This document shows positions 1 to 7,662 of a stretch of DNA of 10,533 nt, in pieces. The stretch comes from a bacterium (GTDB lineage: Bacteria > Fidelibacterota > Marinisomatia > Marinisomatales > JAHJCW01): the NCBI GenBank assembly GCA_018812885.1, contig JAHJCW010000110.1, positions 1 to 10,533 of the forward strand. Direction: 5' to 3'. The position numbers and the translations under genes were made by a program. Below the pieces are notes generated by a model that saw nothing but the letters and a program-made list of their open reading frames with translations, did no database searches and had not been told where the DNA came from. Within the stretch, counting starts at the first letter, position 1; each line of letters starts with the position of its first letter.

Positions 1-1
1 A

Positions 2-2383
2 GAACTTGTCTTTCAAAACGAGGAAAAAGAAAAACGGGCAAAAGAATTGATCATTGCTAATAAAAAACTTGCCGTTCAGAATAAGGAAAAAGGGAAACGG
101 GCAAAAGAATTGATCATTGCCAATAAAGAACTTGCTTTTCAAAACGAGGAGCGCAAGCAGGCAGAGAAAAAGTTACAAAAAAGTCGGGATCTTTTGAATG
201 AGACTGGTAGGTTGGCCAACGTGGGGGGGTGGGAAATTAATTTGGAAACTCAAGAGTTGAACTGGACTGACGAAGTTTACCATATCCACGAAGTAAGCCT
301 GGACTATATCCCAACTGTAGATAATGCCATAAAATTTTATGCCCCTGAATCCATTCCAATAATTCAAGAAGCCGTTCAAAGAGCGATTGATTATGGTGAG
401 CCATTTGATTTGGAATTACAACTCATCACGGCTAAAGGTAATCTGATCTGGGTTCACGCCATCGGCAAGGCTCATCTGATTGATAGGAAACCGATAATGG
501 TTTCGGGAACTTTTCAAGACATCACCGAGCGCAAGCAAACCGAAGAAGCGCTGCGAACCAGCGAAGAGAAATATCGCCACTTTATTGAAACGACACACGA
601 GCTAATCCAGAGTGTTAGATTAGATGGTCATTTTGACTTTGTAAACAAGGCGTGGCTTAACATTCTGGGATACAAAAAGAAAGAACTCTCAAAACTTAGT
701 TTATTCGATATAATCCACCCAGAATTTCTGGAGCATTGCCAGAATGTGTTCAAAAAAGTCTTAGATGGAGAAAACATAACGAACGTAGAAACAAAATTCG
801 TGACGAAGGATAGTAGTGTCATTTTTGTTGAGGGTAATATTACCGGACATTATATTGATGGGGAACTGGTTGCGACACTTGGATTCTTTAGAGATATCAC
901 CGAGCGTAACGAGGCAGAGGGAAAAATACGTGAAAACGAAGAAAAGTTCCGTTCTTTAGTTGATAATAGTCCTGATATCATAATGCGGATAGATCCAGAG
1001 GGAGTCATAGATTTTATCAATTATGAGTATTCTAATCAAAAACCTGAAGATCTTATAGGCCAAGCAATTTATAAGTTTATACCATCGGAGTTTCACGAAG
1101 TAGCACGAAGTACGATAAAAAAAGTATTTGAAACGGGAAAGAGCGCTAGCTTTGAAAATCTTGGCATTGGCAATGTTGATAAAGTAATATGGTACAGAAA
1201 TAATATAGCCGCAATAAGCAAAGATGGCAAGATTGTTGCCGCGACCGTCATAGCAAGAGACATTTCCGAGCAGAAACAAGCTGAAATTATGCAATACGAG
1301 TTTATTGCCTCTATTTCTCATGAACTCAGAACACCCTTAACAACAATTAGAGAATCTTTATCTTTGCTATCAGACGGATTATTTGGAGAACTTAACAGTG
1401 ACCAAATAGATTTAGTAAATCCCTGCCTGGAGGATGTAGATAGATTAGGAAGAATAATAAATAATCTGCTTGATATCTCTCGAATAGAAGGGAAAAGGAT
1501 TAAACTCGAGCGTAAGATGGAAGATATAGTTAAGCTTGTACAAAGCGCTGTATCATCTTTTGGACATCAGGCGGCAAGTAAGAATATTGAATTAGTGTTT
1601 TCGCCGAGTAGTAAATCAATAAATCTATACTTAGATAGTAATAGAATAATCCAAGTATTTATGAATTTGATTGGTAATGCCATAAAATTTACGGAAAAAG
1701 GTAAAATAGAAGTTCTTATTACTGAAAGGAAAGATAAGGTTGAGTGTTGTATTGCTGATACAGGTAGAGGTATTGAACAAAAAGACCTTGGAACATTATT
1801 TGATAGATTGCATCAAGTCGGAAAACTAATGAGAACCGGCGAAAAGGGTTCGGGGCTTGGATTATCAATTTGTAAGGGTATCGTTAAACAACATAAAGGT
1901 AAAATTTGGGTCAATAGTGCAATAAACAAGGGCTCCAAATTCTACTTCAGCTTACCTAAATATAGTACGGATGAGATCATAATTGAGAATATAGAAAATG
2001 AAATTAAGAAATTATCAGGCAAGCATATTAAGCGCTCTTTGTTATTGGTTAGATTGAATAATTATTCTGATGTAGAATCTAAGTTAGGTGCCGATAAAGC
2101 TGATGAAGTTACTAAGTCTATACTCAAAATTATTCAGGAGACGTTAGCGCCGGGAGAATTTTCACTTATAAAAGAAAAAAACAAAGTAGTACTTTTCTCA
2201 GACATTACAGAACAAAATATTAACATTTTAATTTCAAAGTTAAAGGATATGCTAACAAGATCTGTATTAAAAATTAATAAGGATTTAACAATTGATTTAT
2301 CGTATGGTTGTTCCATCTATCCGGATAATGGAGAGAATGTAAGTGAATTGATACAGCATGCGTCTAAAGAACTTTTAAAGTAG
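2..2383 (+). CDS. Multi-PAS sensor histidine kinase with C-terminal degenerate GGDEF-like domain (5' partial)
   Basis: This is the 3' part of a sensor histidine kinase. The frame is open from base 2, so the TTG at 47 is internal and the true start lies outside the window. Order of parts: a charged coiled coil of 21-residue repeats (about 5-190), three PAS domains (about 200-535, 563-917 and 938-1287) ending in DITERK, DITERN and DISEQK, a HisKA dimerisation domain with SHELRTPL (phosphoacceptor His codon 1319-1321), and a HATPase_c domain with N-box Asn at 1676, G1 Asp at 1757 (DTGRGI) and G2 GSGLGL at 1847-1864. All catalytic motifs are intact, so it should autophosphorylate. Residues encoded by about 2036-2380 resemble a GGDEF domain without its motif. 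No membrane segment is visible, though one could lie upstream. No receiver domain is attached and no regulator is adjacent on this strand, so partner and signal are unknown. Confidence 0.93.
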   Translation, partial: ELVFQNEEKEKRAKELIIANKKLAVQNKEKGKRAKELIIANKELAFQNEERKQAEKKLQKSRDLLNETGRLANVGGWEINLETQELNWTDEVYHIHEVSLDYIPTVDNAIKFYAPESIPIIQEAVQRAIDYGEPFDLELQLITAKGNLIWVHAIGKAHLIDRKPIMVSGTFQDITERKQTEEALRTSEEKYRHFIETTHELIQSVRLDGHFDFVNKAWLNILGYKKKELSKLSLFDIIHPEFLEHCQNVFKKVLDGENITNVETKFVTKDSSVIFVEGNITGHYIDGELVATLGFFRDITERNEAEGKIRENEEKFRSLVDNSPDIIMRIDPEGVIDFINYEYSNQKPEDLIGQAIYKFIPSEFHEVARSTIKKVFETGKSASFENLGIGNVDKVIWYRNNIAAISKDGKIVAATVIARDISEQKQAEIMQYEFIASISHELRTPLTTIRESLSLLSDGLFGELNSDQIDLVNPCLEDVDRLGRIINNLLDISRIEGKRIKLERKMEDIVKLVQSAVSSFGHQAASKNIELVFSPSSKSINLYLDSNRIIQVFMNLIGNAIKFTEKGKIEVLITERKDKVECCIADTGRGIEQKDLGTLFDRLHQVGKLMRTGEKGSGLGLSICKGIVKQHKGKIWVNSAINKGSKFYFSLPKYSTDEIIIENIENEIKKLSGKHIKRSLLLVRLNNYSDVESKLGADKADEVTKSILKIIQETLAPGEFSLIKEKNKVVLFSDITEQNINILISKLKDMLTRSVLKINKDLTIDLSYGCSIYPDNGENVSELIQHASKELLK
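5..154 (+). repeat. 63-bp in-frame tandem repeat encoding a 21-residue coiled coil
   Basis: Two full copies (5-67 and 68-130) match at 54 of 63 bases by hand count, including a 26-base identical block (32-57 and 95-120). A third copy begins at 131, matches copy 1 at 18 of its first 21 bases, then diverges. The unit encodes a pattern like LxxQNEEKxKRAKELIIANK. Twenty-one residues are exactly three heptads, so adding or losing a unit keeps the coiled coil in register. The array runs off the left edge, so the copy number is unknown. The near-identity at DNA level, including third codon positions, suggests recent duplication or homogenisation. Confidence 0.9.
2036..2380 (+). other. Degenerate GGDEF-like domain within the kinase
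   Basis: The last 115 or so codons follow the kinase ATPase domain. They open with RSLLLVRLNNYSDVESKLGA, comparable to the start of GGDEF domains (LLLIDLDxFKxINDxxGH). They close with GCSIYPDNGENVSELIQHAS, comparable to the GIAxYPxDGxxxxxLLxxAD end of the family. Between these, the position of the GGDEF hairpin is occupied by KEKNK followed by VVLF (codons from about 2171), so the catalytic and GTP-binding signature is absent. I infer a GGDEF-derived fold that cannot make c-di-GMP. It could bind nucleotide, dimerise, or be purely structural. Confidence 0.6.
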
Positions 2384-2501
2384 TATAATATTAATATTCA
2401 AAAGGTATCAAAGTAGTTATCGATATGCCGATAAATAATTAATTCTTAAATCAATATTTATTGTAGCAAAATATCGACGATAATTTTATACTTATCTAGA
2501 G
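2384..2501. other. AT-rich convergent intergenic region
   Basis: This is the gap between the 3' ends of the kinase and glmS. It contains an inverted repeat at 2417-2434 (TTATCG, 6-base loop, CGATAA) without a T-run on either side. No open reading frame or RNA gene is seen. Confidence 0.6.
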
Positions 2502-2523
2502 TTACTCAACAGTAACACTTTTT
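2501..2523 (+). terminator. Weak candidate terminator for the kinase, inside the glmS 3' end
   Basis: A perfect 6-bp stem GTTACT/AGTAAC (2501-2506 and 2511-2516) with loop CAAC is followed on the + strand by AC and five T residues (2519-2523). It covers the glmS stop codon and last codons. The stem has only two G-C pairs, so it would be a weak intrinsic terminator. Nothing comparable follows it on the - strand, so it would serve the kinase transcript and not glmS. Confidence 0.35.
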
Positions 2524-4343
2524 GCCAAGTTGCGAGGTTGGTCAATATTGCATCCTCTTAATACAGCTAAGTGGTAAGCAAGTAATTGTAACGGAATAGA
2601 AACAAGGATCGGGAAAATATGATCGTGTGTGCTCGGAAGAACAATCAAATAGTCGGATAGTCTTTCAATTTCCTCAGATCGTTTATCGGTAAAAACTATT
2701 GTTATACCTTTTCGAGATTTTACTTGCTCAATATTTGCTAAAATCTTTTTATAAGTTTTATCACGAGGAGCAATAAATACTACCGGCATTTTTTCATCAA
2801 TTAAAGCAATTGGTCCATGTTTCATTTCTGCCGCAGGATAACCCTCAGCATGGATATAAGAGATCTCTTTTAATTTTAAGGCACCTTCTAGAGCAACCGG
2901 GAAATTTAATCCCCGTCCTAAATAGAGATAATTATTAACATGTTGAGTAGCTCTGGCAACTATTTTCAACTGCTCATCATCCGCCAAGACTTCTTTAATA
3001 TATCCTCCGAGTTTGTTCATTGAGCGGGTTATTTCTTGTCCCTGTGATTTTGACAGTCTTTGCTTACGTCTTCCAAGCATTAATGCAAACATTGATAGAA
3101 CTGTCACCTGAGCTGTAAAAGCTTTAGTTGACGCTACACCGATCTCGGGTCCGGCATGCGTGTAAACTCCACAATCGGTTTCACGCGAAATTGAGCTGCC
3201 AACCACGTTGCATATTCCCATAGTTAGCGCACCTTTATCGCGCGCTTTGCGTATTGCCGCTAAGGTATCGGCGGTTTCTCCCGATTGACTGATCGCAATC
3301 ACAACTGTGTCCGGTCCTACTATTGATTCACGATACCGAAATTCAGACGCATATTCTACATGAACAGGAATACCCGCATATTCTTCAAGTAAATATTTTC
3401 CAATCATTCCGGCATGCCAAGATGTTCCACAGGCAGTAATATAATATCGTCGCGCTGACTCGATTCTTGGTAAGAAATCCTGAATGCCTCCAAGAAATGC
3501 GTCACCTTCCTCTACTCGCAAACGACCCCTCATTGTGTCGATAACCGTCCGTTCCTGTTCATGAATTTCTTTCAGCATATAATGTGGAAAATTTCCCTTT
3601 TCTATTTGTTCAACCGACCACTCCACGTTTGATATTTTCTTTGATACTACTGTATTGTCAAAAATCTTCTTGATAGTTAACTCACCATTAGAAATTATAG
3701 CCATCTCACCTTCATCAAGATACATAACCTTTCTAGTATATTCGATGATAGGCGCTGCATCACTTGCGACAAAATATTCTCCTTCCCCAATTCCAATAAC
3801 GAGCGGGCTTCCAAATCTTGCGGCAATTAATTTATCAGGTTCATCTTTGCTGATTAATACAATACCATAAGCACCAACCACTTTCTGTAATGCCGCTCTT
3901 ACCGCTTCTTCTAAAGATAATCCGTTATGATTATATATTGAGGATATCAATTGAACAAGGACCTCGGTATCAGTTTCGCTCCTAAATTTCACACCATCTC
4001 TGATAAGGATTTCACGTAGAGTTGAGTGGTTTTCGATTATACCATTATGGATTAGGGCAATTGAATCAGTCACATCCATTTGAGGATGGGCATTTATATC
4101 ATTTGGGATTCCGTGTGTAGCCCATCTAGTATGAGCAATACCTATTTTCCCTTTAATATGTGACCCTTTTAGAGCATCTTCCAGTATTTTTACTTTTCCG
4201 GATCGTTTTAAATAATTTAGATTATTGCCATCAAGAACTGCAATTCCTGCCGAATCATAGCCGCGATATTCTAAACGTCTTAATCCTTTTATCAAGATTG
4301 GTACGGAATTTTTTTTACCCCAATATCCAACTATTCCACACAT
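2502..4343 (-). CDS. glmS: Glutamine-fructose-6-phosphate aminotransferase (isomerizing)
   Basis: Makes glucosamine-6-phosphate from fructose-6-phosphate and glutamine, the first step towards UDP-GlcNAc for peptidoglycan and lipopolysaccharide; cytosolic. The protein has 613 residues, usual for the family (about 600-610). It begins MCGIVGYWG, so Cys2 becomes the N-terminal nucleophile of the class II glutaminase after Met removal. LEYRGYDSAG (24-33) and TRWATHG (72-78) are typical glutaminase motifs. Two SIS sugar-isomerase domains follow, with CGTSWHAG, SQSGETADT and EGYPAAEMKHGP, and the C-terminus NIDQPRNLAKSVTVE is the conserved tail. The start is secure: ATG with GGGGA six bases upstream. 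It lies 32 bp after guaA on the same strand and is probably cotranscribed. I saw no sign of a glmS ribozyme in that short gap. Confidence 0.98.
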   Translation of the reverse strand: MCGIVGYWGKKNSVPILIKGLRRLEYRGYDSAGIAVLDGNNLNYLKRSGKVKILEDALKGSHIKGKIGIAHTRWATHGIPNDINAHPQMDVTDSIALIHNGIIENHSTLREILIRDGVKFRSETDTEVLVQLISSIYNHNGLSLEEAVRAALQKVVGAYGIVLISKDEPDKLIAARFGSPLVIGIGEGEYFVASDAAPIIEYTRKVMYLDEGEMAIISNGELTIKKIFDNTVVSKKISNVEWSVEQIEKGNFPHYMLKEIHEQERTVIDTMRGRLRVEEGDAFLGGIQDFLPRIESARRYYITACGTSWHAGMIGKYLLEEYAGIPVHVEYASEFRYRESIVGPDTVVIAISQSGETADTLAAIRKARDKGALTMGICNVVGSSISRETDCGVYTHAGPEIGVASTKAFTAQVTVLSMFALMLGRRKQRLSKSQGQEITRSMNKLGGYIKEVLADDEQLKIVARATQHVNNYLYLGRGLNFPVALEGALKLKEISYIHAEGYPAAEMKHGPIALIDEKMPVVFIAPRDKTYKKILANIEQVKSRKGITIVFTDKRSEEIERLSDYLIVLPSTHDHIFPILVSIPLQLLAYHLAVLRGCNIDQPRNLAKSVTVE

Positions 4344-4375
4344 ACTTAATCCCCATTAATTTTTAATATGATAAA

Positions 4376-5932
4376 TTATTCCCATTCGATAGTTCCCGGC
4401 GGTTTTGATGTTATATCATACACAACGCGATTAATGCCGCTCACTGAATTTACAATCTTATTTGAGATTTTTGATAATATTTTGTCCGGTATTCGATACC
4501 AATCTGCCGTCATTCCATCCAAACTTGTTACTGCCCGCAAAGCGATTAGGTTTTCATATGTTCTATTATCACCCATTACCCCAACTGTTTTCACCGGAAT
4601 CAGCACTGAAAAAGCCTGCCATATTTCATCATAAATACCTTCTTCCTGTAAAATGCTAATATAAATGTCATCCGCTTCCCGCAAAATGTCCAATCGTTCT
4701 TGTGTTATCGAACCAAGTATTCTAACAGCTAAACCGGGTCCGGGGAATGGATGGCGGTTTAAGAGTTTATCGGGCAATCCCAATTCCCTACCGATACTCC
4801 TGACTTCATCCTTGAATAATTCCTTTAGTGGTTCAATTAGTTTCAACTCCATATTTTGAGGAAGCCCGCCAACATTATGATGACTTTTAATTACTTTTGC
4901 TTGTTTTGTGCTTCCAATTCCGCCACTTTCAATCACATCTGTATATAATGTTCCTTGAGCTAAATAATCTACCTGCCCAATACTTTTAGCTATCTTTTCA
5001 AAAGACCATATAAATTGTTCACCAATAATTTTTCTTTTCTTTTCAGGATTTTTAATACCTTTAAGACGTTTTAAAAATACTTTTGATTCATCAAATAATT
5101 GTACATTTACGCCAAGGTGTTCCTTCAGTGATTTTACACAATCTTGAGCTTCGTTTTTTCTCATCAATCCATGATCTATGATTACTGATATCGCTCTATT
5201 ACCAATAGCTTTATTTAACAGTGCTGCAACAACCGATGAATCTACACCTCCACTAACGGCCGTTAATACTTTTCCTGATTGACCTACGACTTGCTGTATT
5301 TCAGTGATTTTGTCACCGATAAAATTTCTTGGTGTCCAGTTCAGATTACATTTAGCAATTTTGAATAAAAAATTTGATAAAATTTCTTTTCCTTTTTCCG
5401 TATGGATAACTTCCGGATGAAATTGTGTTGCATAACGCCTATCAGATTTACTAACTAAACTTGCTACTATTCCATTAGATGATTCGGCAGTTATTTCCCA
5501 ATTTTTAGGAAGCTCAGATACTTTATCGGCATGACTCATCCATACTTCTGTTGTATCGGGTAAACCGTTGAATAAATCCGATTTATCGTTAATTATTATT
5601 TCATCAAATCCATATTCTCTAATATTAGAAGTTTCAATTTTTCCGCCATAATGCTGTACAAGCAGATGTAAACCGTAACAAATACCAAGAATAGGTATAT
5701 CCAGATCGAAAATCGATTCATCATACATTGGGGCAGATTCGGAATATACGCTCGAAGGGCCGCCTGACAATATGAGTGCTTTGGGATTTAGTCTGCGAAT
5801 TTCAGTACTACTTGTATTCGAAGGTAATATTTCAGAAAAGATATTTTGTTCTCGTATACGTCGTGCAATCAATCGCGTATACTGCGAACCAAAGTCAAGT
5901 ATGACAATTCCTTGATTATGTTGTGGATCCAC
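4376..5932 (-). CDS. guaA: GMP synthase (glutamine-hydrolysing)
   Basis: Converts XMP to GMP using ATP and glutamine, the last step of de novo guanine nucleotide synthesis. With the GTG start at 5932 the protein has 518 residues. It holds a class I amidotransferase domain with catalytic Cys85 in GICYG and a C-terminal HPE motif, an ATP-pyrophosphatase domain with P-loop SGGVDSS (227-233), and the GMP-synthase dimerisation domain ending KPPGTIEWE, with HPFPGPGLAVR and SHHNVGGLP. Start choice: the frame also allows TTG at 5950 (524 residues). GTG is preferred because it places the catalytic Cys at 85, close to Cys86 of the E. coli enzyme, and halves the overlap with surE (17 instead of 35 bp). 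Shine-Dalgarno support is weak for both. All key residues are intact. Confidence 0.96.
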   Translation of the reverse strand: MDPQHNQGIVILDFGSQYTRLIARRIREQNIFSEILPSNTSSTEIRRLNPKALILSGGPSSVYSESAPMYDESIFDLDIPILGICYGLHLLVQHYGGKIETSNIREYGFDEIIINDKSDLFNGLPDTTEVWMSHADKVSELPKNWEITAESSNGIVASLVSKSDRRYATQFHPEVIHTEKGKEILSNFLFKIAKCNLNWTPRNFIGDKITEIQQVVGQSGKVLTAVSGGVDSSVVAALLNKAIGNRAISVIIDHGLMRKNEAQDCVKSLKEHLGVNVQLFDESKVFLKRLKGIKNPEKKRKIIGEQFIWSFEKIAKSIGQVDYLAQGTLYTDVIESGGIGSTKQAKVIKSHHNVGGLPQNMELKLIEPLKELFKDEVRSIGRELGLPDKLLNRHPFPGPGLAVRILGSITQERLDILREADDIYISILQEEGIYDEIWQAFSVLIPVKTVGVMGDNRTYENLIALRAVTSLDGMTADWYRIPDKILSKISNKIVNSVSGINRVVYDITSKPPGTIEWE

Positions 5933-6692
5933 TAAAATTCCAACTTTCAAGAGTCTTTATAAATGATTCCTCAGTAAGTTGATAGTGTATTGGAGTTATA
6001 CTCACATAATCATTTTGAATAGCAAATCCATCCGTATCACTATTGGTATCATTAATAGTCTCTCCCCTCATCCAATAATAAAATTTACCACGTGGATCTT
6101 CGCGTTTTTCAAAACGATCCTTAAAAACTGATTTACCTTGTCTTGTAATTTTATATCCTTTTATTGATTCAGCCGGAATGTTCGGTACGTTCACATTTAG
6201 CAAAATTCCTGAGGGTAATCCATTTTCAAGTATCTTATTGACCACAACTACTGCTACTTTTTGTGATGTGGTCATGTCTCCGCCTTTAATTGAATTTAGA
6301 CTGATGGCTACTGATGGAATTCCAAGTATTGTACCCTCTGTTGCTGCCGATACTGTTCCAGAATAGATTATATTAGAGCCAACATTCGCACCGGAATTAA
6401 TTCCCGAAACAACAATATCGGGAGGTGATTTCATTAATGAGCGACCCGCAATTTTTACACAATCCGCCGGTGTCCCTTTAACTGCAAATCCCTCAAATCC
6501 ATTTTCTCGGTGAACTTTTTGTACTCTAATCGGATCTGTTATGGTAATCGCATGGCCTACGGCACTTTTTTCAGTATCGGGTGCTACTACTATTACATCA
6601 CCGATTTCTTGCATTGCCCTCCATAAAGCATAAATTCCGGGTGCAAAAATTCCATCATCGTTTGTTATGAGTATTTTGGGACGGTTTTTCAT
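5916..6692 (-). CDS. surE: 5'/3'-nucleotidase SurE
   Basis: A metal-dependent phosphatase of nucleoside 5'- and 3'-monophosphates; family members also act on short polyphosphate. The 258-residue length is typical. The metal site is visible: Asp12-Asp13 in ILITNDDGIFAPGI, Ser43 in KSAVGHAITI, and Asn98 in SGINSGANVG, followed by SGTVSAATEG. GTPADCVK (72-79) is a further family motif. The ATG overlaps the accD stop codon as ATGA, which indicates translational coupling. Its 3' end overlaps the start of guaA, so a nucleotide phosphatase is encoded directly before a GMP-producing enzyme. In many proteobacteria surE instead neighbours pcm, nlpD and rpoS, so this context differs. Confidence 0.96.
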   Translation of the reverse strand: MKNRPKILITNDDGIFAPGIYALWRAMQEIGDVIVVAPDTEKSAVGHAITITDPIRVQKVHRENGFEGFAVKGTPADCVKIAGRSLMKSPPDIVVSGINSGANVGSNIIYSGTVSAATEGTILGIPSVAISLNSIKGGDMTTSQKVAVVVVNKILENGLPSGILLNVNVPNIPAESIKGYKITRQGKSVFKDRFEKREDPRGKFYYWMRGETINDTNSDTDGFAIQNDYVSITPIHYQLTEESFIKTLESWNFSGSTT

Positions 6693-7525
6693 GATAAGGT
6701 ATTTAAAATATTTGATAGGGTTTTTTTCAACTCCGAACGTGGAACAATTAAATCAATAAATCCTTTTTCGAGTAAAAATTCCGATCGCTGGAACCCATCC
6801 GGTAAATCCTGACTGATAGTTTGTTTAATAACTCTTGGTCCGGCAAACCCGATTAAAGCTTTTGGTTCGGCGAGGTTAATGTCTCCTAACATTCCGTAGC
6901 TTGCTGTAACACCACCGGTTGTGGGATTGGTCAATAATGGTATATATAGTCCTCCATTCTCCATAAATTTTGCAAGATTGGCACTTGTCTTTGCTAATTG
7001 CATTAACGATAAAGCTCCTTCCTGCATCCTTGCCCCACCGGAAGCACATACAATAATCAAAGGAACTTTCTTTTTATCAGCAAGCTTAATGGATTGAGAA
7101 ATTTTTTCCCCAACTGCAGAACCCATGCTTCCACCAATAAAATCAAAATTCATTATGCCGAGCACAACAGGATAATTATTAATAATACCTTCAAAGCAAC
7201 GGATTGCTTCTAAATCTTTGGTTTTATTTATTGCAATTTTAAGTTGATCAGAATAACGTTTTTCAGATTTAAACTTTAATCTATCAACTGAGATAATATT
7301 CTTGAAGACTTCCTTTACCGAGCCATCATCTAATATCAATTTAATATATTCGGTTGAATTTATTCTGAAATGGTGTTTACAATAACGACAAACCGAATGA
7401 TTTATTTTCAATTCCGGTTTATATAATATTTCAGAACAGGATGGACATTTTATCCATAAGTTATCCGGAATGGATTTTTTTTGGTCATCCTTAATATTAT
7501 CTTCTTTTCTATGAAACCAAGCCAT
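6689..7525 (-). CDS. accD: Acetyl-CoA carboxylase carboxyltransferase subunit beta
   Basis: With AccA this forms the carboxyltransferase that moves CO2 from carboxybiotin to acetyl-CoA, giving malonyl-CoA for fatty acid synthesis. The 278-residue length fits the family (about 280-300). The N-terminal zinc ribbon has Cys27, Cys30, Cys46 and Cys49 (CPSC and CRYC). The crotonase-type core shows GGSMGSAVGEK (131-141), ASGGARMQEG (161-170), PTTGGVTASYGMLGD (from 201) and GFAGPRVIKQT. accA is not in the window. The stop overlaps the surE start as ATGA. There is no clear Shine-Dalgarno. Instead a 10-bp palindrome sits directly before the ATG. The 205-bp gap upstream probably carries the promoter for accD-surE-guaA-glmS. 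Confidence 0.97.
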   Translation of the reverse strand: MAWFHRKEDNIKDDQKKSIPDNLWIKCPSCSEILYKPELKINHSVCRYCKHHFRINSTEYIKLILDDGSVKEVFKNIISVDRLKFKSEKRYSDQLKIAINKTKDLEAIRCFEGIINNYPVVLGIMNFDFIGGSMGSAVGEKISQSIKLADKKKVPLIIVCASGGARMQEGALSLMQLAKTSANLAKFMENGGLYIPLLTNPTTGGVTASYGMLGDINLAEPKALIGFAGPRVIKQTISQDLPDGFQRSEFLLEKGFIDLIVPRSELKKTLSNILNTLS

Positions 7526-7535
7526 TTCAATTGAA
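7526..7535. repeat. 10-bp perfect palindrome abutting the accD start
   Basis: TTCAATTGAA is its own reverse complement and ends exactly at the accD ATG, in the place of the ribosome binding site. It may be chance in AT-rich DNA, or it may limit translation initiation by pairing or protein binding. Confidence 0.4.
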
Positions 7536-7632
7536 CATTTACTATTTAATATTGATTATTTAGTCTTTTTATAAACGCCGAATATACGAAAATATATTAA
7601 ATTTTTAAGTTTAAAGAATGATAAGCTGAACT

Positions 7633-7662
7633 GTCATTTATGGTCATTTGTAGTCATCAAAT
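7633..7662. repeat. Short 10-bp periodic GTCAT repeat
   Basis: Three units start at 7633, 7643 and 7653: GTCATTTATG, GTCATTTGTA and GTCATCAAAT. A further GTCAA begins at 7671 after a non-repeat octamer. The spacing is close to one DNA helical turn, so the GTCAT faces would align on one side of the helix. It could be a decayed intergenic tandem repeat or an operator array upstream of accD. Confidence 0.5.

Noticed and set aside
47..49. TTG at 47 as the true start of the histidine kinase
   Set aside because: The frame stays open to base 2 and encodes a further copy of the same coiled-coil repeat, so the gene continues beyond the left edge.
1093..1112. Short direct repeat of CACGAAGTA within the kinase
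   Set aside because: It is only two copies inside a PAS domain, explained by the local codons, with no extension.
956..1321. 121-codon open frame on the - strand inside the kinase
   Set aside because: It lies fully within a well-supported gene, has no recognisable motifs and behaves like a shadow frame.
2417..2434. Inverted repeat TTATCG-loop-CGATAA as a bidirectional terminator
   Set aside because: The stem is short, has two G-C pairs and is not followed by a T-run on either strand.
4344..4375. Possible glmS ribozyme before glmS
   Set aside because: The gap is only 32 bp, far too short for the ribozyme, and shows no matching structure.
4368..4634. 88-codon + strand open frame over the guaA 3' end
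   Set aside because: It is antisense to a highly conserved part of GuaA, with no family resemblance or start signal.
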